Shown in pieces: positions 36,601 through 44,555 of a stretch of DNA of 64,000 bases. The stretch's first letter is position 1. Every line of letters starts with the position of its first letter. The position numbers were made by a program, and so were the translations under genes. This DNA comes from an uncultured Bacteroidales bacterium (GTDB taxonomy: Bacteria > Bacteroidota > Bacteroidia > Bacteroidales > UBA932): positions 1 through 64,000 of the forward strand of contig ONEX01000012.1 in assembly GCA_900316955.1 (NCBI GenBank), read 5' to 3'. The notes under the pieces are model-generated. The model did not search any database, was not told the DNA's origin, and worked only from the letters and a program-made list of their open reading frames with translations.

Positions 36601-36981
36601 GGCGGAAGAACCGGTGAACAAGCGGCGGTCCACCTGGGTCATACCGGTCACGACCGCCTGCTCGAGGACTTCGGAATCCGGCCGGAGGGCGACGCGGACG
36701 TTGTCCTGCACTGGAACTTTCGTCTCCTCATAGCCCATGAAGGAAACCACGAGGTTCTTCGCATTTTGCGGCACCTTGTCCAGGACAAAGTTACCGTCCT
36801 GGTCCGTGATGGATCCGATCTTGGTCTGGCCTTCCACCGTCACGAACGCTCCGACGACCGGTTCTCCGTCTTCAGCCGAGACGACCGTACCGCGGACCGT
36901 CCGCGTCTGTGCAGAAGCCGTCACCAGCCCAAGGAGGAGGGAGCCGACACAGAGCAGATAGGTTAATAGCTTGGTTCTCAT
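33646..36981 (-). CDS. susC: SusC/RagA-family TonB-linked outer-membrane transporter
   Basis: An 1111-aa protein with signal peptide MRTKLLTYLLCVGSLLLGLV, a carboxypeptidase-D regulatory-like domain (VRGTVVSAEDGEPVVGAFV, GSITDQDGNFVLD), a TonB-box-like stretch, the SusC plug (RSLEGRVAGVSVQ, IRVRGATSIYGSSKPLWVVD, DGSATSIYGARAMAGVIVV) and a long 22-strand beta barrel ending TMTLKIGI. It imports a large ligand with TonB energy. No sigma/anti-sigma pair or hybrid sensor is adjacent, so its regulator is not visible here. The leader upstream is A+T rich. Confidence 0.96.
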   Translation of the reverse strand: MRTKLLTYLLCVGSLLLGLVTASAQTRTVRGTVVSAEDGEPVVGAFVTVEGQTKIGSITDQDGNFVLDKVPQNAKNLVVSFMGYEETKVPVQDNVRVALRPDSEVLEQAVVTGMTQVDRRLFTGSSAKLDAEETTLAGVADVSRSLEGRVAGVSVQNVSGTFGTAPKIRVRGATSIYGSSKPLWVVDGVIMEDVVEVDAESLSSGDANTLISSAIAGLNSDDIESFDILKDGSATSIYGARAMAGVIVVTTKKGKTGSSRISYTGEYTMRLKPNYATFNIMNSQDQMAVYQELEQKGYLNYATTANDSESGIYGKMYELITLYDKTSGQFGLENTDEARAAYLRAAEMRNTNWFDRLFTYNIQHNHSVSMSGGTDKGNYYASLSIMDDPGWTLQSSVQRYTGNINSTFRILKNLSLNVITNASYRTQKAPGTLGSSVDVVRGAVKRDFDINPYSYALNTSRALDPNEFYTRNYAPFNIIHELENNYMDLDVTNLRFQGELKWKLFQKLELSALGAVKYSASTREHYILDDSNQAQAYRSMETTTIRDSNSYLYTDPDDPYALPVTVLPYGGIFQRTDNKMFGWDMRLAASYNDTFFTDHTVNLYGGMETNSIDRHAIWFRGWGMQYSMGEKSNYDWRVFKKGAEEGTNYFTMSNTFDRRAAFFGTGTYSYKGRYSLNGTIRYEGSNQLGKSRQARWLPTWNVSGRWNIIDEPWMRSVQPVLSHAAIKLSYSLTAERGAVDNSLPVIASTTRWKPVADDRETILFVDDLANPELTYEKKHEFNVGLELGFLNNRINFVGDWYKRNNFDLIGPAVTQGVGGFVTKYGNIATMKSDGFELSLTTTNVKTRSFSWTTNVIYSHSHNIVTELLSTRRLINLVSGTGFARQGYPNHSIFSIPFKGLNKVGMPTFLDQDGNISVTGIYFQESDPEKLNFLEFSGTSDPTDVGSLGNTFQMGGFRLNVFITGSFGNVVRLDPVFKSRYDDLVSTPKEFRNRWVVPGDEDKTTIPVIASRIQNYNNSNLSYAYNAYNYSTERIASGDFIRLKEVSLSYDLPAKAAKSIGLNTLSVKLQATNLFLLYADKKLNGQDPEFFNTGGVAVPMAKQFTMTLKIGI

Positions 36982-37125
36982 TAGATAAGGTTTAGAAGAA
37001 AAAATAGTTTTTCAGGCATTTAATGTGCTAATTTATAATAAAAATTTTTAATTTACAAGAAACTCCTTAAAAAATATTAAGAATATTCACATTTCCCGAA
37101 TATATTCTTTGGATAATAAAACGAA

Positions 37126-37152
37126 ATCGGGAGGGCGCCGTGCCCTCCCGAT
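37126..37152 (-). terminator. Terminator of the 5'-nucleotidase operon
   Basis: ATCGGGAGGGC (37126-37136) pairs perfectly with GCCCTCCCGAT (37142-37152) around a 5-base loop. On the minus strand a T-rich stretch follows. Confidence 0.85.
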
Positions 37153-37176
37153 CGTCATGGTTTCCGTCCGGATCCC

Positions 37177-38043
37177 TTACAGACTGTAATCGATCCGTCC
37201 CCAGAAGACCCCGTAGCAGCCGTCCTGGACGATCGGCGTCGGAACGCCGTCCACGTTCGGGAGATAGACCATCTCCTCCAGGAACGTGTGCGAATGGCCG
37301 CCCACGATGAGGTCGAGGTTCCGGGTCCTGGAGCACAGGATCGGGTCCGTGATGTCCCCGGGCGTATGCTCCGTGTAGCCGATGTGCGTGAGGGCGATCA
37401 CCAGGTCGCAGCCCTCGTCGACCTTCAGGAGGTCCGCGTACTTCTGCACGGTCTCCACCATCGGGAACTCGGGGACACGCTCGGCGATGTCACCGGCGAC
37501 CATCGACTTGAGGTCGCACAGGACGCCGATCACGCCGATCTTCAGCCCCGCCTTCTCGAGGATCACGTAGGGCTTGATGTACTTCCCCGCCTCGAAGGGC
37601 GAAAAGTCGTAGTTGCACACGACGACCGGCATTTCCAGCGAGGAGAGCCGGCGGCCCAGGTCCTCCAGGCCGTTGTCGAACTCATGGTTGCCGAGGGTGA
37701 CGACATCGTACTTGAACGCGTTCAGCGCCTGGATCTCCAGGTTGCCGCCCAGTTCGGAGAAATAGGTCGTTCCCTGGCTGAAGTCGCCCGCGTGCAGCAG
37801 GAGCACGTTCTCCGGGCCTTCCGCCACGCGGACGCTGTCCAGGTAGGCGGCCCGTTCGATGACACCGCCCATGCCGGGATACTCGTCGTCCCGCACCGGC
37901 TCGAAATGGCTGTGCGTGTCGTTCGCATGCAGGATGACCAGATGGGTCCGAGGCTCCGCGTTCCGGGTTTTCCAGAAATAGCCCACGCCCGCGGCCAGGG
38001 CCACGGAGAGGCAGATGAAGAGGATTCTTGCTGTCTTGTCCAT
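37177..38043 (-). CDS. 5'-nucleotidase-type metallophosphatase (N-terminal half)
   Basis: A 288-aa periplasmic or membrane-anchored protein with an uncleaved-looking N-terminal helix (ARILFICLSVALAAGVGYF). It is the metallophosphatase domain of UshA/5'-nucleotidases: LHANDTHSHFEP, LHAGDFSQGTTYFSELGG, VTLGNHEFDNG, ALTHIGYTEH and LIVGGHSHTF supply the two-metal site. It hydrolyses phosphoesters, probably nucleotides, outside the cytoplasm. The substrate-binding C-terminal domain is in a separate gene immediately upstream (3-base gap), a common split in Bacteroidetes. Confidence 0.92.
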   Translation of the reverse strand: MDKTARILFICLSVALAAGVGYFWKTRNAEPRTHLVILHANDTHSHFEPVRDDEYPGMGGVIERAAYLDSVRVAEGPENVLLLHAGDFSQGTTYFSELGGNLEIQALNAFKYDVVTLGNHEFDNGLEDLGRRLSSLEMPVVVCNYDFSPFEAGKYIKPYVILEKAGLKIGVIGVLCDLKSMVAGDIAERVPEFPMVETVQKYADLLKVDEGCDLVIALTHIGYTEHTPGDITDPILCSRTRNLDLIVGGHSHTFLEEMVYLPNVDGVPTPIVQDGCYGVFWGRIDYSL

Positions 38044-38046
38044 ACC

Positions 38047-38880
38047 TTAGTCCTCCATGACGACGCGTCCGTCCTTCTGATAGTCGATGATCTCGCCGGC
38101 CTCTTCCTTGGCCCGGATGAAGTCCAGCATCACGTCCTTCATCAGGACCGTGGTGAGCTTCACGTCCTCGGCCCGGGCGCCGACGGCGATGCCGTCCCCG
38201 CCGGACAGGAGGAAGTCGATCGTGGCCACGTTGTACAGGCGTTTCGGGTCGATGGGTGCGCCATCCACCTCCGCCTCCACGAGTTCATGGGCCTTGACCT
38301 TCACCCGGCAGCCGCTCACGGCCTGGAAGGCGGGCGTCTTCGCGAGCTGCTCCAGCAGGCGGGTCAGTTCGCTCCCCCGCACCTTCGCCAGACACATGTA
38401 GTTCTTGAACGGGAACATGGACTCGATGTCGTCCAGGGTGACGGCCCCTTCCGGCATCGGGATGCGGATGCCGCCGTAGTTGGTGAGGGCGAACTCCACC
38501 GGCACCTGGAAATAGTCGGCCGCCTTCGCGCGGAGGGCGTCCGCGACGAGGTTGCCGATCGGGAGGTCGCACTCGGTCCGGGGATTGTCCATGAACCGGG
38601 CGTTGTGGCCCACCACGACCTTGAGGTGCGCCATCTTGGGCTGGACTTCCATGAGCATCGCGGCCACTTCCGGGGTCGCCCCGTCCGTGAAATGCCGCCC
38701 GTTCGGGGCGATATAATCGTCCTCGAACGCGCCCAGGGCCGTGTCCACGTTCTCGGCGTTCACCGCGACCACACCGGTCCGGCTGCCGTCCATCGCGACG
38801 CGCTTCCACTCCATCCGCGGCCCCTGCGAACAGGAGACCGCGGCGAGGAGACAGAGCGCTGCTAGTTCTGCTTTAACCAT
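38047..38880 (-). CDS. 5'-nucleotidase C-terminal domain lipoprotein
   Basis: A 277-aa exported protein: the ATG at 38880 opens MVKAELAALCLLAAVSCSQG with lipobox AVSCS. The 5_nucleotid_C signature is clear: ECDLPIGNLVADALRAKA, FALTNYGGIRIPMPEGAVT, FPFKNYMCLAKVRG, YNVATIDFLLSGGDG. This domain binds the nucleotide base and is normally fused after the metallophosphatase domain; here it is encoded first and the catalytic domain second. Its start lies 19 bases inside the end of the ABC permease gene. Confidence 0.92.
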   Translation of the reverse strand: MVKAELAALCLLAAVSCSQGPRMEWKRVAMDGSRTGVVAVNAENVDTALGAFEDDYIAPNGRHFTDGATPEVAAMLMEVQPKMAHLKVVVGHNARFMDNPRTECDLPIGNLVADALRAKAADYFQVPVEFALTNYGGIRIPMPEGAVTLDDIESMFPFKNYMCLAKVRGSELTRLLEQLAKTPAFQAVSGCRVKVKAHELVEAEVDGAPIDPKRLYNVATIDFLLSGGDGIAVGARAEDVKLTTVLMKDVMLDFIRAKEEAGEIIDYQKDGRVVMED

Positions 38881-40259
38881 TTCCACAAGTCTTTGAATGT
38901 CGATTTCTTGCCGTACATCAGGATGCCCACCTTGTAGATCTTCGCGGACGCCCAGGCGCAGACGAAGAAGGTCAGGATGAGGAGGCCGATGGACAGGCAG
39001 AGCTCCCACATCGGGACGCCGAACGGCAGGCGCGCGAGCATCACGATCGGCGAGGTGAAGGGGATCATCGAGCCCCACCAGACGATGGTGCTTTCCGGCG
39101 CGCGGAAGGCGTAGAAGGCGATGAAGAAGCCGATCAGCAGCGGCACCGTCACCGGAATCTGCAGCTGCTGCGTGTCCGCCTCGTTCTCCACGGCCGAGCC
39201 GATGGCCGCGAACAGCGACGCATACAGCAGGTAGCCGAACAGGAAGAACAGGAGGAAGGAGACGATGAGCTCCGTGTAGTTCAGGGAGCCGAGCGTGCCC
39301 AGGACGGCCTCCATGCCGGTCGGGCCTTCGGCCACGGCGGTCGTGTCGGTCAGGGCCTGGAGCTGCTCCATGCTGAGGGTGTTCCCCATCGCGTCGTTCA
39401 TGGACGTCATTCCCGGCATCGTCTCCACTTGGTTCTGGCTCAAGGTACCCGTGATCTTGTCCATGCCAATGATGCCGCCCAGGATGCCGATGATCATCAG
39501 CGTGAGGACGATCCACAGCAGGAACTGCGTCAGGGCCACGAGGGCGACGCCGATGATCTTGCCGAACATCAGCTCGGTGGACTTCACGGAGGAGACGAGC
39601 ACCTCCACCACGCGGCTGGTCTTCTCCTCGATGACGCTGGACATGACCATGCCGCTGAACAGCGCGATGAACATGTACAGGGCCATCGCGAGGACCATCG
39701 ACACGATCATATAGACCTCGCTCTGGGAGATGGTTTCCTTGCCCTCCTCGTCCACGGTGTAGGACGTCAGATGGACGTTGGAATGGACGTCCTCCATGAT
39801 CTGTTCCAGGCCGGGGATGTCATAGGAGTCGATGCGGTAGGCCTCCACGGCGTCGTTGATGCGGTGCTCGATGGCCTCGGCCGTCTCCATGCCCATGGGC
39901 TTGTCGGCGTAGGTGGTCGCCGTCACGGACTTGGTGGCGCTGTCCAGCGGAGAGATGTACAGGAGGACGTCCGCGTCATACTCGCCCAGCCGGTTCTTGA
40001 CCGCCTCGGGATCCGTCTCGGAAAGCTGCGTGAAGGTGATCAGCTTGGTGTCCTCGAGCTTCTCCATCACGATGCCGGAGTTGTCGATGACCGCGATGCG
40101 CTTGGAGTCGCCCTCCGCCTTGAGCATGACGAAGAGCATCACGGCGTACATGCCGGCGAACAGGATCGGAACGCCGAAGGTGGTGAGCAGGAAGGACTTC
40201 TTCTTGACCTTGTTCAGGTATTCCCGCTGGATGATGATGCCTAATTTCTTGAGATTCAT
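38862..40259 (-). CDS. ABC-2 type exporter permease (NatB-like)
   Basis: A 465-aa inner-membrane protein with an N-terminal helix (FLLTTFGVPILFAGMYAVML), a ~170-aa extracytoplasmic domain and five or six C-terminal helices (MVLAMALYMFIALFSGMVM, EEKTSRVVEVLVSSVKSTEL, the ABC-2 signature). This layout is that of NatB-type permeases, some of which export sodium. Substrate is unknown. It pairs with the ATPase gene one base upstream. Confidence 0.92.
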   Translation of the reverse strand: MNLKKLGIIIQREYLNKVKKKSFLLTTFGVPILFAGMYAVMLFVMLKAEGDSKRIAVIDNSGIVMEKLEDTKLITFTQLSETDPEAVKNRLGEYDADVLLYISPLDSATKSVTATTYADKPMGMETAEAIEHRINDAVEAYRIDSYDIPGLEQIMEDVHSNVHLTSYTVDEEGKETISQSEVYMIVSMVLAMALYMFIALFSGMVMSSVIEEKTSRVVEVLVSSVKSTELMFGKIIGVALVALTQFLLWIVLTLMIIGILGGIIGMDKITGTLSQNQVETMPGMTSMNDAMGNTLSMEQLQALTDTTAVAEGPTGMEAVLGTLGSLNYTELIVSFLLFFLFGYLLYASLFAAIGSAVENEADTQQLQIPVTVPLLIGFFIAFYAFRAPESTIVWWGSMIPFTSPIVMLARLPFGVPMWELCLSIGLLILTFFVCAWASAKIYKVGILMYGKKSTFKDLWKWLKQN

Positions 40260-40260
40260 A

Positions 40261-41124
40261 CTATTTGCCCTCCCCTTCCGTTTCAGTTACGAGTTTGATG
40301 AAGATGTCGTTCATGCGCGGGACGAGCTCGCGGTAGGCATTGATCCGGATGCCGCCCTCGATGAGTTCGGTCAGGCGGGCCGGCGCCTTCTCGCGGCTAA
40401 GGACCTCCGTCTTGCGGACAAAGTCCTCCGTGTACTCGATCTCGACGTTGTCCTCGCCGAAGCGGTGACGGATGTCGTCCGTCCCGCCGGTGACGACCAG
40501 CCGGGCCTTGTTGATGAGGGCGATCTCGTCGCAGAGCTCCTCCACCGACTCCATGTTGTGCGTGGAGAGGATGATGGTCGCGCCTTCCTCCTTGAGCCGG
40601 AGGATTTCCTTGCGGATGAGGTCCGCATTGACCGGGTCGAAGCCGGAGAACGGCTCGTCCAGGATCATCAGGGACGGCTTGTGCACGACGGTGGTGATGA
40701 ACTGGACCTTCTGGGCCATGCCCTTGGAGAGCTCCTCCACCTTCTTGTTCCACCAGTCCTGGATGCCGAAGCGGACGAACCAGTCCTTGAGGGCGCGGGC
40801 GGCGTCCCGGGAGGACATGCCCCGCAGCTGCGCGAGGTACATCGCCTGGTCGCCGACCTTCATCTTGCGGTACAGGCCACGCTCCTCCGGCAGATAGCCG
40901 ATGTGGGCGACGTCATCGTCCGTGATGGGGCGGCCGTTGAACCAGACTTCGCCGGCGGTCGCCATCGTAATGCGGTTGATGATGCGGATGAGCGTGGACT
41001 TGCCCGCCCCGTTCGGCCCCAGCAGGCCGAAGATCTTCCCTTCGGGGATGTCGATGGACACGTCGTCCAGCGCCACCTTCTCCCCGAAGTGCTTGGTCAC
41101 ATGTTTGACTTCTATGAGTGCCAT
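40261..41124 (-). CDS. ABC transporter ATP-binding protein (NatA-like)
   Basis: A 287-aa cytoplasmic ATPase: Walker A LLGPNGAGKSTLIRI, Q-loop region YLPEERGLYRKM, signature ELSKGMAQKVQF, Walker B LMILDEPFSGFDP and H-loop STHNMES. The C-terminal ~70 aa form the extra regulatory domain of DrrA/NatA-type ATPases. It drives the downstream ABC-2 permease. Confidence 0.94.
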   Translation of the reverse strand: MALIEVKHVTKHFGEKVALDDVSIDIPEGKIFGLLGPNGAGKSTLIRIINRITMATAGEVWFNGRPITDDDVAHIGYLPEERGLYRKMKVGDQAMYLAQLRGMSSRDAARALKDWFVRFGIQDWWNKKVEELSKGMAQKVQFITTVVHKPSLMILDEPFSGFDPVNADLIRKEILRLKEEGATIILSTHNMESVEELCDEIALINKARLVVTGGTDDIRHRFGEDNVEIEYTEDFVRKTEVLSREKAPARLTELIEGGIRINAYRELVPRMNDIFIKLVTETEGEGK

Positions 41125-41141
41125 AACGGTGTTGTTTTCTG

Positions 41142-41172
41142 CAAATATAGAAATAATTTATTGAATTGCAAT
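41142..41172 (-). promoter_or_regulatory. Promoter of ABC exporter operon
   Basis: The minus strand has ATTG (41172-41169), 19 bases and TATATTTG (41149-41142), 17 bases before the start codon. Confidence 0.75.
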
Positions 41173-41181
41173 AATTATTTT

Positions 41182-42225
41182 CTAAATATTCAAAATTTTT
41201 GTTGTTAGTTCAACCAGCAGGTCCGCCGGGGTGGCCTCCCCGACTTCGCCGCCCTTCCCCTTGAAGTCGTAGTCGTTCAGGAGGGAAATGACGCGCATCG
41301 TCTGCTTCAGCGAGTACTTCTTCACGGCCGCGTCGTATTCCTTGAAGAAATACGGATTCACGCCCAGGACCTTCGCCTTGGCGGCGCCGTCGCCCCCCTG
41401 CCCCGCCTGCAGCAAGGCATGGTAGCGGAGGATGCGGTTGAAGTGCGTGTACAGCATGCTCACGGCCATGGGCATGGCGAACTTCGGGGTCTCGCCGACG
41501 TTCCGGGCCACCTTCACGGCCCGGGCCGCGTCGCGGAAGGACAGCGCCTTCGTCAACTCGAAGATGCTGAACTGCCGGCTGATGCCCACGTTCTTCTCGA
41601 TGTCCTCCGGTGAGATGGACTTCACCCCCTCGGGGAGGTTCTTCAGGAGCTTCTCCGTCTCGACGGCGATCCGCCCGAGGTCGGTTCCGGTCGATTCCAC
41701 CAGCAGCCGGGCGCCTTCCGGGTCGATCTGCAACCCCCGCTCGGAGTAATAGGTCATGACCCACTTCTCCGTCTCGTAGTCCCGCAGGGGCAGGGATTCC
41801 ACGATGACGCCCTGCTTCAGGACGGTCTTGTACAGGGACTTGCGCTTGTCGGCGGAGGCCCCGTGCATCAGGATGACCAGCACGGTGGAATCCAGCGGCT
41901 TCTGGCAGTAGAGGGCGAGGTCCTCGAGCGTCTTCATCGCCTGGGCCTCTTTCACCACCACCAGCTGCCGCTCCGCCATCATCGGGAACCGCCGGGCCGC
42001 GGTGATCACCGCGTCGGCATCGACATCGGCCCCGTAGCAGATGAGCTCGTTGAAGTCCTTCTCCCAGTCCTGCAGGCAGTTGTCGATGATCGCCTGGCAC
42101 AGGAGGTCGGGATAGTACGGCTCTTCCCCCATCAGGAGATACACCGGCTTGAACACGCCGGACTTGACCTCCTCGATGAGGCTGCGGACCTGCCGGTCCG
42201 TCTCGGTATAGGATTTGGCCGCCAC
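41182..42225 (-). CDS. holA: DNA polymerase III subunit delta
   Basis: A 347-aa cytoplasmic clamp-loader subunit that opens the sliding clamp. Visible are VYLLMGEEPYYPDLLCQAI at the AAA-like N-terminus, RRFPMMAERQLVVVKEAQAM, ILMHGASADKRKSLYK, LVESTGTDLGRIAVETEKL and the C-terminal collar region. Length fits HolA. It starts at GTG (42225), sharing one base with the TAG stop of the GH3 gene, so translation is coupled. Confidence 0.94.
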   Translation of the reverse strand: MAAKSYTETDRQVRSLIEEVKSGVFKPVYLLMGEEPYYPDLLCQAIIDNCLQDWEKDFNELICYGADVDADAVITAARRFPMMAERQLVVVKEAQAMKTLEDLALYCQKPLDSTVLVILMHGASADKRKSLYKTVLKQGVIVESLPLRDYETEKWVMTYYSERGLQIDPEGARLLVESTGTDLGRIAVETEKLLKNLPEGVKSISPEDIEKNVGISRQFSIFELTKALSFRDAARAVKVARNVGETPKFAMPMAVSMLYTHFNRILRYHALLQAGQGGDGAAKAKVLGVNPYFFKEYDAAVKKYSLKQTMRVISLLNDYDFKGKGGEVGEATPADLLVELTTKILNI

Positions 42226-44471
42226 TATTTCAGCTCGAACTCGACGGAACCCTTGACATCCTGCGCGGAAGCGGCGACGAGGGCGCGGAATGTGCCCTTC
42301 TCAGCCACCCAGGCGTGCTTGTCCGCATCGAAGAAGCTGAGGGCGTCCTTGTCGATGGTGAAGCTCACGTCGGCCTTCTGGCCGGGCTCGAGGCACACCT
42401 TGGCGAAACCCTTGAGCTCCTTGGCGGGACGGCCCACGGAAGCCTCCACGTCGGTGATATACAGCTGGACGACCTCGGCGCCGGCGACGGAACCGGTGTT
42501 CGTCACGGGCACGGTCACCGTCACGGTGCCGTTCTCCTTCATGGACTTCCGGTCGATCTTCGGCTCGCCGAACGCGAAGGTGGTGTAGCTCAGGCCGTAG
42601 CCGAACGGGAAGAGGACGCCGCCGTGGATGTCATACCAGCGGTAGCCCACGTAGATGCCCTCGGTGTATTCCATGTCCATGATCGGCAGGCCCTCGAAAG
42701 TGCCGTCCCGGAGAATGCCGGGATACTGCTTCTCCGTCTGGACGGGGTTGTCGGCGTAGGAGACGGGGATGGTGAACGGCAGGTGGCCGGAGGGGTTCAC
42801 GTCGCCGGACAGGACATCGGCCAGGGAATGGCCGGCCTGGGTGCCCAGGTACCAGTCCTGGACGATGGCGGGGACCTTCTCCACCCACGGCATCGCCACG
42901 GCGTTGCCGGAGATGTTCACCACGACGAGCTTGTCCGTCGCGGCGGCCAGCGCCTCGATGACGGCGTCCTGGCCGTAAGGCAGGCCGTACTGGACACGGT
43001 CCAGGCCCTCGGCATCCTGCCGGTCGGACTTGTTCAGGCCGCCGATGAAGATCACGTAGTCGGCGCCTTGCGCGGCCTTCACCGCATCGGCGATGAGGGT
43101 AGCCGCATCGCGGGATTCGCGGAGATCCTGGCCGGTGGACACGCCGTTGTACTCACCACCCACGTCGCCCACGTAGCCGCGCTCCCAGACGACCTCGGCT
43201 TCCGGCCAGCGGGCCTTGATGCCGTCCAGCGGGGAAACTTCCAGCTTCGCCTTCAGGGAGGAGGAGCCGCCGCCCACGGTCATCATCTTGACGGCGTTCT
43301 CGCCCACGACGAGGATCTTGCCCGGCTTCGCGGCCATCGGCAGGACACCGCCGTCGTTCTTGAGGAGGACGATGGACTCGGCGCCGATCTTGCGGGCCGC
43401 GGCATAATGCTCCGGCGAAGTCTGGCTGCCGAACGGACGGTTACGGTCCATGGAGGTGCGGAAGATGAGGCGCAGGATCCGCTTCACGCGGGCATCCAGC
43501 TCCTCGGTGCCGATCTCGCCCTTCTGGATGGCCTCCTTGTAGGGAGCGGCGAGATAATAGCTGTCATAGGCGTTGGTCTTGCCCATGGTGAGGCCGTCGG
43601 TCCAGGAACCGTATTCCAAGTCCACGCCGTGCTTCGCGGTCCCGAGCGTGTTGTGAACGCCGCCCCAGTCGCTGATCACCACGCCGTCGAAGCCCCATTC
43701 CCCGCGGAGGATCTTGTCCAGCAGGACCTCGTTGGAGCACAGGTGCTCGTTGTTATAGAGGTTGTAGGCGGCCATGACGGACCAGGCGTGGCCCTTCTGG
43801 ACCGCCGCCTTGAAGGCCGGGAGGTAGATTTCATACAGGGTGCGGTCGTCCACGATGGTGTTCGCCACGTGGCGGTTCACCTCGCTGTTGTTGAGCGCGT
43901 AGTGCTTCACGCACACCGCGACGCCGTTGGACTGCACGCCCTCGATGTAGGGAACGACCATCTCGCCCGCGAGATACGGGTCCTCGCCCATGTACTCGAA
44001 GTTACGGCCGTTCAGCGGGAACCGGTAGATGTTCACGCCGGGGCCCAGCAGCACGGTCTTGTTCCGGTAGCGGGCTTCCTCGCCGATGCTCTTGCCGTAG
44101 AGGCGGGAGAGCTCGCGGTCCCAGGTGGCCGCCAGGCCGCTCAGGGCCGGGAACGCCGTGATGGAGTCGTTGGTCCAGCCGGCCTGGTCCCACTCGTCCC
44201 AGAGGACTTCCGCGCGGATGCCGTGGGGGCCGTCGGTGCACCACACCTCGGGAATCCCCAGGCGCGGCACGCCCGGCGAACTGAACTTGGACTGCGCATG
44301 GACCATCGCGATCTTCTCGTCGAGGGTCATCTTCGAGAAGGCGTCTTCCACCCGCGCCTCGAGGGGCTGGGCGTCGTCCAGATAGACGGGAAGGTTCGAT
44401 TTCTTCTGGGGGGCCTGCCCGCACGCGACGGCGGCAAGGGCCAGGCCAAGGAGGAGAGATTTGCAGTTCAT
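42225..44471 (-). CDS. GH3 beta-glucosidase-type lipoprotein
   Basis: A 748-aa glycoside hydrolase of family 3 with lipobox AAVACGQ, so probably outer-membrane anchored. The (beta/alpha)8 domain has VWCTDGPHGIRAEV, CVKHYALNNSEVNRH and the nucleophile D268 in VVISDWGGVHN. The second domain follows with AGKILVVGENAVK-like strands and GGGSSSLKA, and a fibronectin III-like domain closes it (VPVTNTGSVAGAEVVQLYI). It removes terminal beta-linked glucose or xylose from oligosaccharides; the linkage is unknown. A good terminator and -7 box precede it. Confidence 0.94.
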   Translation of the reverse strand: MNCKSLLLGLALAAVACGQAPQKKSNLPVYLDDAQPLEARVEDAFSKMTLDEKIAMVHAQSKFSSPGVPRLGIPEVWCTDGPHGIRAEVLWDEWDQAGWTNDSITAFPALSGLAATWDRELSRLYGKSIGEEARYRNKTVLLGPGVNIYRFPLNGRNFEYMGEDPYLAGEMVVPYIEGVQSNGVAVCVKHYALNNSEVNRHVANTIVDDRTLYEIYLPAFKAAVQKGHAWSVMAAYNLYNNEHLCSNEVLLDKILRGEWGFDGVVISDWGGVHNTLGTAKHGVDLEYGSWTDGLTMGKTNAYDSYYLAAPYKEAIQKGEIGTEELDARVKRILRLIFRTSMDRNRPFGSQTSPEHYAAARKIGAESIVLLKNDGGVLPMAAKPGKILVVGENAVKMMTVGGGSSSLKAKLEVSPLDGIKARWPEAEVVWERGYVGDVGGEYNGVSTGQDLRESRDAATLIADAVKAAQGADYVIFIGGLNKSDRQDAEGLDRVQYGLPYGQDAVIEALAAATDKLVVVNISGNAVAMPWVEKVPAIVQDWYLGTQAGHSLADVLSGDVNPSGHLPFTIPVSYADNPVQTEKQYPGILRDGTFEGLPIMDMEYTEGIYVGYRWYDIHGGVLFPFGYGLSYTTFAFGEPKIDRKSMKENGTVTVTVPVTNTGSVAGAEVVQLYITDVEASVGRPAKELKGFAKVCLEPGQKADVSFTIDKDALSFFDADKHAWVAEKGTFRALVAASAQDVKGSVEFELK

Positions 44472-44494
44472 TCGGTCAGCGTTTTAATAACTTA

Positions 44495-44502
44495 CAAATA
44501 TA
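44495..44502 (-). promoter_or_regulatory. -7 box upstream of GH3 gene
   Basis: The minus strand reads TATATTTG, 23 bases before the GH3 start, overlapping the T run of the preceding terminator. The -33 element is not convincing. Confidence 0.5.
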
Positions 44503-44534
44503 AAAAAAATCTGCGGAATATGGATTCCGCAGAT
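44501..44534 (-). terminator. Terminator of sppA/OMP operon
   Basis: ATCTGCGGAAT (44509-44519) and ATTCCGCAGAT (44524-44534) are perfect 11-bp arms with a 4-base loop, followed on the minus strand by a T run (44508-44502). Confidence 0.9.
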
Positions 44535-44555
44535 GACAATCCCACAGGGGGCCGG

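Noticed and set aside
32134..36966. 1610-codon open frame antisense to susD and susC
   Set aside because: Antisense shadow produced by G+C-rich codon use; it spans two well-supported genes and their gap and has no recognisable domain.
36982..37125. Riboswitch or small RNA in the susC leader
   Set aside because: The stretch is A+T rich without a stable stem or known aptamer pattern.
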